Of a DNA stretch of 64,000 nucleotides, positions 46,651-58,900 are shown piece by piece (the stretch's first letter is position 1; every line of letters begins with the position of its first letter). The stretch comes from Thozetella sp. PMI_491 (lineage: Eukaryota > Ascomycota > Sordariomycetes > Chaetosphaeriales > Chaetosphaeriaceae): positions 62,001 to 126,000 of the forward strand of contig MU270100.1 of assembly GCA_021432635.1 (NCBI GenBank), given 5' to 3'. Below the pieces are notes generated by a model. That model was not told the DNA's origin, searched no databases, and was given only the letters and a program-made list of their open reading frames with translations. Both the position numbers and the translations under genes were made by a program.

Positions 46651-47065
46651 TTAGAAGCACGACCAGTGCTCCGTGATGCCGCACTGAAGGCCGATGTTCC
46701 CGACGAACTCACAGTTGCTGTTGAAGGAGCCATCCCCGTTGAACAAGCTCAGGCCAGCTCCACCGCATCCCTCAAGCTGGTAAGAGAAGCCGTTATCAAG
46801 GGTGAAGACGTGGCCGCAAGGGTTCACGTTCGCCTGGGCGACGACGGCGTGGGAGCACTCCGACTCACCGCCGATCCAAGCAGCTGTTCAATCGTTAATC
46901 CCACCCTTGTCAAAGGAACAAGACCAAAAATAAGCAGAAGTGCAAGGGTGGGTATTTACCGGTCGCGCCGGAGGAGTCCGTGCCGACGTTGACAGTGGCC
47001 ATGGCGCTCTGGGCTAGGAGGCCGAGGAGCAGGCCGGCGGAGGACGCAAGGGCGGAGGTGCGCAT
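46651..47065 (-). CDS. Small secreted cysteine-rich protein, 112 aa
   Basis: Two short minus-strand exons (47065-46960 and 46883-46651, intron 76 nt, GTAAAT..ACAG, phase 1), each too short to be noticed as an open frame. The start MRTSALASSAGLLLGLLAQ is a strong signal peptide with a likely cut after AMA (residue 23). The mature ~89 residues contain six cysteines (in ESEC, NPC, EGC, NSNC, LQC and WSC), enough for three disulfides, and several glycines and aromatic residues (WIGGES, GFSYQ). No TM or GPI signal; the last residues are HWSCF. Unknown family. Size, Cys content and signal peptide match fungal effector-like or antimicrobial secreted proteins, but that role is inference. It is flanked by an NLR gene and 4.5 kb of gene-poor DNA. 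Confidence 0.75.
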
Positions 47066-50000
47066 TTTGATGGAAGATTTATGGATGAGTCCTGGAAACT
47101 TCGTAGCTAGTATGTTGGTCTGGCTGGGCTGCTTGGTTGTGGGTGAGTAAAGAGGACGCTGAAAGTAAGGGACAGGCGAGGGTATTTATGCCCGTCGAGA
47201 AACAGCGATGGCCGCATAACCATGGCAGAACATGGCTAGAGGCCATAGCTAGGAGTTCGCCAAAGAGGAATTATCCCCGAAGCGGTATTGTCGTTGTGTG
47301 TCTTCGAATGTAGTTACAGCTCGTCGACCAGTCTCAAGAGCCTGTGATTAGTTAGAGTTTTGGTGGTATTTGTGAGAGCTTGATTAGTCGGCTGACAACC
47401 GATTGGAATAAATCTACCTTCGGTACCTACCTACCTATGCAGTCACAAGAAGTCGAAGTAGCTAGAACTCTGTCTGTTTTTAAACCTCATTATTTGGATC
47501 ATTCAAGAGACAACAGCCATAGGCCATCATAGATTCCATCTACGGTTCCAAATCTTGACTGATTTCGGGCCTCGGCCATGCCAGAAGTATCGAGATACAC
47601 CAGGTTGCCCAGCCCACATGCTCATGGTGCTATACTTGAGGTATACATGAAAGAGAGACTAAATCCTCCTAGACAAAATATTAGTATGAGGAATTTAGTG
47701 AACGCCTGTTAGTAGACGACGATGTTGCATCGGTGAAGATCATGAAGCCACGGGTGGTAACATACGAGGCCGGAAATAAGGCTCCCCGCAAAGTAAGCTG
47801 ACGGGCATGCAGTTGATTCTATCTAATTGGTGATATTCTAGGCCGTAGGAGCGCTATGATTACGAGGCTCAAGTTAAGGCACCACAGCGTGCCGTTTATC
47901 CTTCACCCCAATGCATCCGGTTTTCTCATTGGGTTATTTAACCGATCCAGAACCAAAATGCAAGCGTCTTAGGAATCGCCACGCAAATAGAATAGTACCC
48001 TATACAACGAAGACTTCATATTGTCCGAGGATACCGGCGGCAGTGTAACTCGGCTAAAAAGCTTGTTTCGGTTGCCCTGCCGGCGATGTTGAGACTAGCA
48101 AAATACTTGCCACTGAGTGGGTGAGAAGGATGTCTATTAGGATGAGAACTGGGCTTGGCTTTTGAAAAGCAATCTAGATCATGGACAGCCAATTCATTGG
48201 ATATAGGAACAGCGAATTCCCTCCTGCCTGACCGCTTAAACGTTGTGGCGGTGGGGCTTCATGCCGCCTGATATTGGGTTCTGGTCTGATATCTCTACCC
48301 CACTGTAGACATGCTTTCCACCCTTTTAAAAGACAGGCCGACTTTACAACGTCTTTTCAGTACCCTAAGAACGGCATAAGTGACTGTAAAGCTCGTTCGG
48401 CGAGGTTGAGGGCTTGCCCAGCAGAATGAGGAGCCATGACGACCAGGACTCTTCGGATATCGCCAGATCAGAGACATAAGTCCTCAGTAATTCAAGAAAA
48501 AACACCGCTATGTTTTAAATAATGGATAACAACTCAAAAAAGTCGATCGTCTTCCTGCGGTGAGAAACCACACACCACGCCTTAGTATCTCGGCCTATTG
48601 TCGGCCTACATGGATACAACCTCACGCAGCCACTTCTCAGGTGGTAAGATTACTATTCACCCACAATCTATGAGACGGGATAACCCATTATATACTAGCC
48701 CATCATCAGGCGACGCAAAGAGGGTTTCAGTAGCCTTCGTCGCTTGGGCAAGGCTGCTAGCGCTAGAGCTCCACGGGCTAGGGCCAGTGATACTCCGTTT
48801 CCTCACTCTGACCCGGATCTCAACCTGGTCAACCATGCGGTTGAATGTAAAATTTAATTTATAATAACCGGTTGTCTCGAAGATTACGCCTTCCAACTAG
48901 CTGATGTTTTAGTTTCTAAAAAAAAAAATACGAATGCCGTCTGTTCTTCCCTTCTCCATCCTCCTTCCTCCTTCCTCCCCTTCCTATATAACCTCTATAT
49001 ATGTAGTGTCAGGGGCAGGGGACTCTTGAGTAACGGTCATATTTTGATGCATACTGGGGTAATACACGGGCTTCATCCGTCGAGTTTCACCTCTAAGAAT
49101 GGCGTTGCGATTAACCTACCGTCGTCATCTCATCTTTACTTTATCCTGCAGCCAACATTATGGCCGACCATGTAGAACTAGCACTGCGAGATAGCTCTAT
49201 CGCTGGCCGCCTTGAGAAACCTCATTGTGTAGGTCGTATCGCACGGATCCCTTCATGCTAACGGGAGTGAATTCTAATTATACGGTTGCCGGCCCCACTT
49301 GTTCACCGCCCACCACATATGCGCCCCCGAGAAATGTGAAGATGGCATGTACCACAATCATCATGGGACGGTTGTGAGCCTTACTCATGCTCGATGGCAA
49401 ATTTCTTGCAGAACTGAGCCCATACGTTTCCAGAAGGCCGCGCTTTGCATGCAACCTTGTCTTACCTTGGGGAACTCGAGTGCATGAGACTCCTGCGAGA
49501 GGAGCGATGTCGAGTCTCAGCTTCGGCGTCGAACCGTGGCAGAGCTCTACGGAAGACGAATACGACCATTCCAGCGTTCGAAATTAATAATGGCTTCTCT
49601 TTCTCATTTTATGTCGGAATTAGCTCCTGCTCGTCCCAAATGGCGACATTCACAGGAGCCTCGATCGCCATTCACCTTCTACTTGAAGACTCAGTCATCT
49701 AGTCAAAAACTTCACCCCAATTTGGGCTAGTTTTTACGTATATACAACTGACCGAGGTTTGAAACATATCACAGGGGTTGAGGCGAGTCTTCCGTTGTAA
49801 TTGCCGATGGAGCCGTCGTGGATGGAGAGAGTAAGATAGTTTAGTGACGGTAAATGACCAGCTGAGATTCAGCGACACAGTAGGTTTCGTCTTATGTACG
49901 GTTCCTGCAATGGGCTGATTAAGGCCTCAGCAGAGTCACTGCCACCTGAGATTGGGCAGGAGGCTGCGTCTGACCTAAAAAGCAAATACGGGCTTCGGAT

Positions 50001-51536
50001 CGGCGGATGAACTCCGGCAACAACTCTGGGCCAGAGTAGAACCAGTGGTGAAATACCGAATTAGGTTCTCATCCCGGATGAAAAGTTCACAGCCTGACTA
50101 TGAAGCCTAGTTCAAAGTAGTATCGAGCAAAGTACTCTCAGCAATACCTACGCAAGCGAAAAAATTCTTCCTCTCCTACTATAGAGAGAATTCCTTGTCT
50201 AACAAAGCGATGCGTGTCAATTTCATGTGAGCAAAGCCGGAGGGCTTCATCTTTATTGGAACATATTCCCACCTACTGCTTCTAACGTCCCGGTTTACAT
50301 TGTTGTGCCCTCTATTACCTCTAGCATACCTGCCACTCAACATACACCTCAACACTAATGAACCCAAGACATTGTCTTCATGCTTGGTAATAGCAACTGG
50401 GTAGAGACCGGGTCCTGTACATCAGATATTCGGTTGAAGCAAGCGATAGCGGAATCCGAACTTCGGCATCAACGAGGCTGTGTCCTAAGTTCACCGAGGC
50501 GGTTTATAAATAGAGCTATGCAGCGTCGAAAAATGCTTTGTCTCTACGCCTCAGACGCCGAGCCACGACTCGCGGTACCTTCTATACCTGCTTAACACGG
50601 CCCAAACGAGGAACATTGCGAGATTGTAATCTGCGTTCGTGTCTCTGGTACTGTCCGCTGAGTTGCCACAGGTTAGGTATTAGTCTAGTCACTTGCCTTG
50701 TCAAGAATAGTTGCTCAAAATGGACTGAGACAAGTCAACGCAATTTGTGGGGCGATGTAAGCAATAGTGTTAATGCTACCTGATCCTACCTAATGCCAGC
50801 CCCTCTTTCGCTAGAGGAAGGGCCGAGAAGCTGCGTTGCTTCGTGTGACTACAGGGAGTTACAGCTAATTAATACGGCAATCTTACCTGGTGTTTCTTAC
50901 TCAATAGCGGTGAATGCATGGTATAGCCTTCTGCAGCTTTCAGCAATAGTCTTGGGCAGCTGGGTAGGAAGTCTCAAGAATAAAACAAGACAGGTCTTGT
51001 CATCTATCTCCTTATATAGTTGCTAGGCTTCTCTTTCCATAAATCCTTGATTAGTATGCAATCAAAACTTAATATACTGCAAAATTTTCTTGGGTTCGTG
51101 TGTTGTAGTGATGTGCGCACGAGACGGCTGCTTACGGTACCATCGCCTTCAGCTTGCTTAGGTGTGAGACGCTAAGTGGGCGGATTCTTCGCCTCATCCC
51201 ATGGCGCCTACGCAGATTGACTTCAAATAAGCTAGGTGCCGAGTTTGGAATGAACTATCTTGTGGCCAATTACCTCATCTGGTTATCAGCAAGGCGGCCC
51301 GACTGGGCTGCCTTTCTTTGTTATGGAGAGAAAGCTTGGGCTGTAGGAGAGTTCATGACAAAGGTCCAGGGAATCAGATCCTGGCAATCAATTGGCTGGT
51401 ATTCCCAATATCAGCATCTGCGAGGCCATGGTGAATTGGGACTATAAGTACCTTAGCTAGCGAGACTCCTGACGTTTTACGAGGCGCAGCCCACCAAGCA
51501 CGGAGTTCTTAGGTCCGCCACCTCGTAGAAACCACG
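47066..51536. other. Gene-poor region of 4.5 kb
   Basis: The longest gap in the window. Many short open frames on both strands have no motif, no signal peptide and no shared repeat. The sequence is AT-leaning with CCTACCTACCT at about 47428 and a CTCCTTCCTCC pyrimidine tract at about 48957-48986. It may hold old, decayed mobile-element sequence, but I cannot name any element. I see no gene that I can support. Confidence 0.4.
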
Positions 51537-52136
51537 ATGCTGCTCCTCGCTCTTCTCGCTCCTCTCCTGCAGCTTGCTGCTGCTGCACCTACTGGTGATG
51601 CAGCAGATGCTTCTAATCATCTCATTGCCAAGCGCGGGGACGGAATTCATCTCGTCAACTGTGATTCCTTTGGCGGTGAAGGCACAGTTATGCCGCAGCG
51701 GTCATACGTCGTCGTAAGTCGCGAGCGCCAGCCCCTGACCCAACCTACTATTCCCCAAGATACTAGATGTTCTGACCAAGACGGTAGTACTGCCCCAATG
51801 ACAGCAGCTGCAGCCAACCCCCATCCTCGGACAACATCTGCACTATGTCGACCAACTTCTGGTTTACTTGGGAGGGGAGGGCTAACGCTTGCACTTTCTC
51901 TACTGGTACCAAGTTCCAATGGTTTATTAATGCCGATGCTCAGAACCAGGCCAATTATGTCCATGTCGGGTAAGCTGCCCTACATTCTTGCGTCAGTCCA
52001 ATCTCAGCCGCTAAAGGAGATGGGGGCCAGTGATGGCGGTAATCAGTTCCGCGCCTATACAGGCTTCAAGGATGACAAGCACGGCATGTTCAATGAAGGG
52101 CCTAGTCAGTGCCACTCCATCTATTACTTCACCTAG
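51537..52136 (+). CDS. Small secreted cysteine-rich protein with Kex2-like site, 154 aa
   Basis: Three exons: 51537-51713, 51788-51969 and 52031-52136 (introns 74 and 61 nt). Start MLLLALLAPLLQLAAAAPTG is a clear signal peptide; a dibasic KR at residues 32-33 followed by GDGIHLVNC suggests propeptide removal by a Kex2-type protease. The mature part has six cysteines (VNC, YC, SSC, NIC, NAC, SQC) and a central block WFTWEGRANACTFSTGTKF, with a conserved-looking end GFKDDKHGMF then CHSIYYFT. A single open frame runs through the whole 600 bp, but that reading loses four of the cysteines; branch sites (TTCTGACC, GCTAAAG) and acceptors at 51787 and 52030 support splicing instead. Function unknown; possible effector or secreted binding protein. 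It sits head-to-tail with the PKS-NRPS end. Confidence 0.75.
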   Translation: MLLLALLAPLLQLAAAAPTGDAADASNHLIAKRGDGIHLVNCDSFGGEGTVMPQRSYVVVSRERQPLTQPTIPQDTRCSDQDGSTAPMTAAAANPHPRTTSALCRPTSGLLGRGGLTLALSLLVPSSNGLLMPMLRTRPIMSMSGKLPYILASVQSQPLKEMGASDGGNQFRAYTGFKDDKHGMFNEGPSQCHSIYYFT

Positions 52137-52921
52137 AGGAGCGGTGACCGTGGAAGGCTGTGCCTAGTAACTGGTGTTATTAGCCCTAGGCAACAACTAG
52201 CTCGGGGACAACTGTTATTAAGTAGCATTTGGTAGAATGAGGTGGCTAACGGGCGTGTAATTATTATTCCTTAGAAAAGCCACGGCTATTTGAATAAACC
52301 AGAATTAAATATTAATGTATCGTGGTCTATTCCATGACATACGAGATGCTGTGGTCTAGTTATTGTCCTACGTTGAAGTCTGGCACTCACGCAGCTTACC
52401 AATGGAAGGTACATAGAGTACTTGTCCTACTCGCCTAACACATAGTTATCAGTTCAAGCATGCGAGACCACTCCATGATATCCACTGTAGCGGAGCCCGT
52501 GGGCCAACAATGATCGACGCAGCCACAAGTAGTTAGCCATTACTACGGTATTGTTTTACGAGAATGCTTATTAGCTATGCGGCCATTCATTGACTAGCGT
52601 GCCTAGGTTCGTTGGCCGCGGTGGCGATGACACAAGGGCAGATGTCATACGCTGGCTTGGTGGTTCGAACCCGGAGGCTCGAACCCTCCGCGCAGGAAGA
52701 TGCAGAGATTCCTGTTTCCTGGGCTCGGACCAGCCTAACAGCTGAGCTGAGTACGCTGCGCTTGTGAACAGTAAAACAAGTCAAAATTTGATCCTTTAAT
52801 ACTGGCATCAGCTGCTAGGTGAAAGTGAGGTAAAATCGAAGTGTGGCACCTGGGAGCTTGCAGTTTTATCTGTGTATTTCTTTCTGTCTTCAGTAACTCT
52901 ATAATATACCTCGAAACTATG
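52137..52921. other. Convergent intergenic region
   Basis: 785 bp between the secreted-protein stop and the PKS-NRPS stop. A 6-bp stem with a 7-nt loop (CGGAGG..CCTCCG around TTCGA) lies near 52675-52695. No gene called. Confidence 0.45.
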
Positions 52922-55900
52922 TCAGCTTCTTTCAAACCTGGGCAGTTTAATTTCGTTATCTGACATGCCCAGGTTTCGAATAACTTGTGCCACAGCAGCA
53001 TTCATCCCTGCAGTAATCGCTGCTTCGAGCCATTTCCCAATCGGACGCACAGCATACTCAGGCTGGCCAACGGTGGAAGCACAGTAGGCTGCCATTTCTT
53101 CTAGAGGTACCACCCACTCGCTGGTGTGGTGCATGTGGGCCATGCCATACCTAGGCTGAGAACTAGATCTTGTAACTGCCGTCGCCACGGCAGCCGAGAC
53201 ACTTTTGACGCCGACGAAATCAAGCGCGCCAGAGAGTGTCTCGAAACTCGGCGCGCAGCGTAGTATGTGTGTATACCGCAAGATATTATCGACGATTTCC
53301 AACGTCGAGTCATCGCCAACTGCCTCGTCTCCATCCGTCTCTGCACCAGATGCGACTATGCTTGAATGTCGGTGTATGAATATCGGCAGTCTATATGCTG
53401 AGGCGGCACGTTCGAGGAGCCGCTCAGCGGCCCACTTGGACGCCCAATAGCCGAGGGACCCGTCTGAAGGTGGCGGTGAGGCAGCAGCCGAGACCTCGGT
53501 GAAGGAGGTCCTCTCGGCGAAAAGGGCGACGCCGACGGTGGAAACATAATGAATTGGGATGCGGCGGGGCAGACATAGCTTTAGGATCTCCTTGGTTGCT
53601 GTGACGTTGGCGGCCCTCAGGGTGGTGTAATTCTTAAGATGGGATACCACGGCAGCGTTATGGATCACCGCATCGATCTGTGAAAAGATGGCGGCGGCGT
53701 CACCTTCCGAAAGACCTATCCGCGCATGATGCAACTTGCCCTCGTAGTAGACTATTCTTTTGGCAATGGGCGATTGGATTGCTGGTGGCCCGCTGACCTG
53801 GGCCCCGCCTGTAGAAATACAAATAACCGTCTCTATTTCTGGTCTGCTAAGCAGATCCTGGAGAAGATGACGACCGAGAAAATGGTTGCTATCGGTGAGA
53901 AGGACGGTTTTAGCGGGCTTGTCAGGAGCGACGAAACCACCACTGGTCGTCCCGGGGCGCGAAGGTGGGGGTGGCTTTGTCTCCAGGTCCCAGTCAATCT
54001 TGGTTTCGTTCTCGACAGCTCCTTGCGTGTCCAGATGTCGCGCCATAGAGCCTAGCGTACATGCTGAAAAAAGGTCCGCCAATGGGGCGGAGACTCGGAA
54101 CTGTTTTTGAATCTGCGCCTGTATCTCTACTAGAAGGAGAGAAGTACCGCCGACTTGGAAGAAGTCTGTCTCCGGGACCAAGTTCCTGAAGTTAAATAAA
54201 CCCCCAGGGAGCACTTCTTCCCACAGGGCTTTCATGTGTCTCTCCGAATTGGTGAGAGGCAGTTGCGCTGCCAACGCCGTAGATAGCGGAGGTTCGGTGA
54301 CGAGAGGGAGAGTGCTAACCGCAGTTCGATCTAGCTTTCCCGAGCTCGTCATCGGCAGGCTGTCAACAGGAACTAGGACGGACGGGCACATGTAGTCCGG
54401 AAGAGGGAGTTTTGCCACCAGTGACTTCAGATAGAGTGATTCATAGTTAGAATGCTTGACTTGATCGGCGAACACGATGTGGGCGACGAGAAATTGGGAT
54501 TCGTTCCCAGCTGGAGATCGCATCGAGGCCGCGACCTCCGTAATATCTCCGTTTGAAGATTCGGCAATGGCCAGTTCGATCGCTTTGAGATCAATCCGCT
54601 GGCCGCGGAGTTTAATCTCGGTATCGTCGTCAATACGTCCCATGATCATCAGGCTCCCGTCATCGAGAAACCGTCCGCGGTCTCTGGTATGGTACAGGGA
54701 TGTCCAGCCATTTCGTAGAAACTCGGCGGTGGCGTAGGGATTAAGCGAGAAAACCTGTTTGTTGAGCGTGTCGTTATTCAGATATCCCTGGGCAACGCCA
54801 ACACCGCCAATGAGGATCTCTCCAGGAACCCCGGTCGGTAGGAGACGCATATTCTCATCTACGATGTAGACGGCCTCGTTACGCGACGCGAACCCTGCTG
54901 GGATACCATCGCGATAAGCCCCTTTCTTCTTATATGCGAGTTCCATCCGGCTAGAGCAGATAGTTGTTTCGGTGGGTCCATAACCGTTGAAAAGCCTCAA
55001 GTCTGGTTTTCCAAGCCTGCGGAAGCTTTCCAAGAGTGATTCTGTAATGGGTTCCCCTCCGCTGAGGGCGATCTGCCAAGGAGCTGAGCACAGCAGCTCC
55101 CGATTGCTGTGCCGCAGCCAGCTACTGTACTCAGAGGGCGTCGCGCAGGTGTGGGTTATGTTGCACTTGTGCAGGAGGTCTAGAATAGCCATAGTATCGC
55201 CGCGTATAGAGAGCGGCGTCATGCACAGCGTCCCGCCGACCGCAAGAGCCACGAGGATCTGGTAGACTGACATGTCGAAGCCGAGCGAGCTCTGTTGTAA
55301 GACTGTGGTGGTGGCGTCTAACCCGTACGCCTCTGCTGCGACTCGAATTTCGTTGGAGAGACCGGCGTGCTTGAGAACGATAGCCTTAGGACTGCCAGTG
55401 GTTCCGCTCGTGTAGAGCAGCATGGCAGAAGAATCTGACTCGGCACGCGTGGGAACCAGGCCAGATGACAAGTCCGTGATATCCGACACATTCACAATGG
55501 AATCAGAAATAGCGAACTCCCTAGATTTCTCTCGGGTTGTGTCGTCAACCAGGGTCGCAACGGGTCTGCAGTCTCGCACCATGCTAGCCAAACGCGCTAC
55601 ACGAGTTCCGGGGTCCAGTGGCACGTATACAGCCCCAATTTTCATGATTGCCAGCATCGAGCAGATCCAGTCTGGCAACGGCTCCTGGAACACCGCAACG
55701 TGCTGTCCTCGATCGACGCCGCGGCCGAGCAAAGCCGATGCGATGCAGTCAACCCGATTCGACAGTTGGGCGTAGGTCAAGGGGTTACAGTGGAGCCCCC
55801 TGACGGCGATATTCGTGTTGGACCTGTGCATAAACCGCTCTAGGTGGTGCATGAGCGTCTGTGACCATTCGTTCACAGATGCCTCCCCTGTAAAGACAAT

Positions 55901-58900
55901 CGTTAGTTAGCAGATGTGCTGGGAGCTAGGGAGCGCAAGGAGACTACGCTAAGCAATGGCATTGCTTAACCAGACTGACTTTTTGAGTGCTCCTGGACAC
56001 TCAAGATAGCTGTTTTTCGGTGCTGCCAATTGCTAACCCGCTCAGTAGTGGGAAGCGATACAAAGTCATTCAGGATATCTTTATATATATCAGCAAAGAC
56101 CCGAACGTCACTTTCTGCGTATAAGTAACTCTGCCCCATCACTGTGACCAAAGCGTCTTGCCCTGGAGTGTCTATAATGTCAAGGCTGATGTCGTACGCG
56201 GTTCGACCAAGCACTACCTCCATGCGCTCCAGATCGCAGTCTGCAAATGCTTGTCGTACGGGCGGCCCGTGACGATAGTCGATGAAAGCTTGAAATAGCG
56301 GGCTGTGCGTGCGTGCCCTGGGTACGCACAGCTCGTTTAGAATTGTTTCAAGCGGCATAGATGAGTGCTCCAGGGCTGCATAGGTCTTCTCACGCGCCTC
56401 CGCTATTGCCTGGCCGAGCGTGTGGTCGGCGGCATAGGTGAGACGCAGCGGTACGAGATTCAGATACGACCCAATGCTGTTGGTCGTTTTATCGTCTCGC
56501 CTCCCCCCATCGGCGACGCCAATGCACAGGTCGCAGGCTCCGGTGAGGTGGTGTAAGAGAACCTTAAACGCCGCCAGGTATAAGTGGAACGTCGTCGCTC
56601 TTTGCTTCCGTGCAACTTCGCGAACTTGGCTTGCAAGTGCAGCATCAATGCAGAGGTGAGTTGAGTTGATTTTGTACCGATCCAAAATCTGCCGCTCTGT
56701 CGTACGGCTTTGTCCTCTTGCTATGGGTAGAGGGTCTGGAAGGGTGCCTAACTCTTGCTTCCAAAAGGAGAGGTGTCGATCCCAGGTTTTGCTCTTTAGA
56801 GCGGCGGTTTCTTCACTGACGTAATCCAGAAACTGCAAACTTTCCAAACTACTCGGCATACCCCTGTACGCCATCTCTAATTCAGACAGGAGGACCTGAA
56901 CGCTCAGCCCATCAAAAGCCAAGTGATGAAAGGCAAGCATTAGGTAGTCCTGGCCATGAGGGTCAGACACCAACCGGATCCTGAATGTCTGACCTGAGGC
57001 AAGGTCGAACACGTGGGAACTAAGCTTCCGAAACTGTTCTAGAGCGTCTAAGGCGCCACTGGTCTCCGCTTCCTCGAGCTGGATCCCAGAAAGATCCGCG
57101 ACCCCCTGCACGGGTCGGTATTCGTGGTCCAGGAAGAAACAAGTCCTAAGGGCCTCATGACGATGGGCCACCGCGAGGATTGCGCTACCCAAATCGGCAC
57201 CTCGAAGTCGACCGTGGACGCGCCATAGCACTGCGTGGTTGAGAGTTGTCTTGTCGTGCATCATGTGATGGACCACCCAGAACATGGATTGTGAGCTGGA
57301 GAGGGCAGACGTCCGTATGACCCTCGCCTCCGGCGCGAGATTGACTATAATGCCTCTATGGTCATTAAAGGACTGTGTCTCCGGAGAAAAGGAAACGACT
57401 GAAGACGCTATACTGGCTGGAGACAACGAGGCGTTTGTTCTAACTCCACTTGTAGCTTTTGCTGCTTGCAAATTCTGCGGGGGCGCAATGACAGGTTTCT
57501 TGTGATCAGGTTTTGAATCGTTGCCTGAACTAGTGCCATCGGTCTGGTTAGCTATTTCTGTCGGTATGCTCTGTAGAATGAGTTCCACTAAATCCGCGAC
57601 CTGGAGGCCGGATAAGAGCTTAAGCACCGGAACGTTGGCTTGATAGCTCTTCAACATCCACGATCGCAGATCTACAGCGATGAGAGAATCCAGACCGATC
57701 TCGTCGGTGCGCATTTTTGTCAACTCATCATCTGCAATTTCCGTCTGCAGCATAGAACGAAGCTTGGCTACAAGGGAGTCTATCTTTTGTCAGCAGCTTC
57801 AACGTGCAAGGGGAGCACTTGACATCGTTTCTTACTTCGGACCAGTCGCCTGGCTTCCTCCAATGTGGCTGCCGCTTGCAATTGCTCTTTCGGCGTCAAG
57901 GCAGTGCCAGGACCGGGTGTGGCTCCGTGAGACACGTCTCGTGTATCCCTGCCAGAAAATTTTGAGAAGATAGGGTTGTCGCACCAGGGTGGAATATACG
58001 AAGAACTGCGATCGATTTGGCGCAAGCCTGCTGAAATCTCTGGCTCTATCATTGCGTCGATGCGCAAGCCAGGCCGACCAGCCTCTATAGCCTCGGCAAA
58101 GATCTGATGTAAGTCTCTTTCTGAAAGCCCCATCAGTCCTTCGACGTGGAGCTTTTGCTCGACTGCCTCGTCTTGTCTGCTTATGTAGCCGACGCCAATG
58201 ACAGCCCCGATGTTGACCACAGATGCTGCGAGGCCACGCTTACGACGCTGGGCCGCGAGACTGCACATGAAATTGTTGGCAGCGCTATAGTTGGCCTGGC
58301 CTATGGTCCCTATTACTCCCACGAGAGAGGAGAGAAAGACGAAGAAGTCGAGTTTCGAGTCATGGAATATATTTTCCAGGTTTATGCTGCCGTCTACCTT
58401 CGGCCCGAGCACGTCTACCATTTGGTCGAAGCTCATATTTCGAAGTGTAGTGTCTCTTAACACCATGGCGCCCTGCACGACGCCCATGATTGGAGGGCAA
58501 GTCTCGCAGATGGTCTCATAGAGCGAGCTAAGATCCTGCGCTTTCGTCACGTCGCTGTGATGTAACACACATAGTTAGAGACGATCGCCGCCTTTAGACA
58601 AGCATAACTCAGAGAATACAAAGCAAAGGGCTCGTTAAGAGGGACCTACTTTTCAAAAACTTTGATAATTGTGCCTTTCCTGGCATGCTGGTCAATCCAG
58701 GCGGGATCCACTTTTGGTCTTCTGCTGCTAAGAACAATATGCGTTGCTCCATGAGTGGCCATCCAGTCACAGAAAGAAATGCCGAGACTTCCCGTGAGAC
58801 CCACAAGCCAATATGTCTTGTTAGGCTTGATCAACCGTCCTGGATCCAGCCTCATGGAGCGAACAGGCATTGGCTGAGAAGAGGTCGTCCACTCGAGCAC

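Noticed and set aside
52665-52700. GGTTCGAACCC and GGAGGGTTCGAGCCTCC, resembling a tRNA T-arm
   Set aside because: No matching D-arm, anticodon arm or acceptor stem could be folded around it; treated as a chance hairpin.
55888-55970. Possible gene split between C and A domains of the megasynthase
   Set aside because: A phase-1 intron (GTTAAG..TTTACAG) joins SQS to GEASVNEW in frame, so one polypeptide is the simpler reading.
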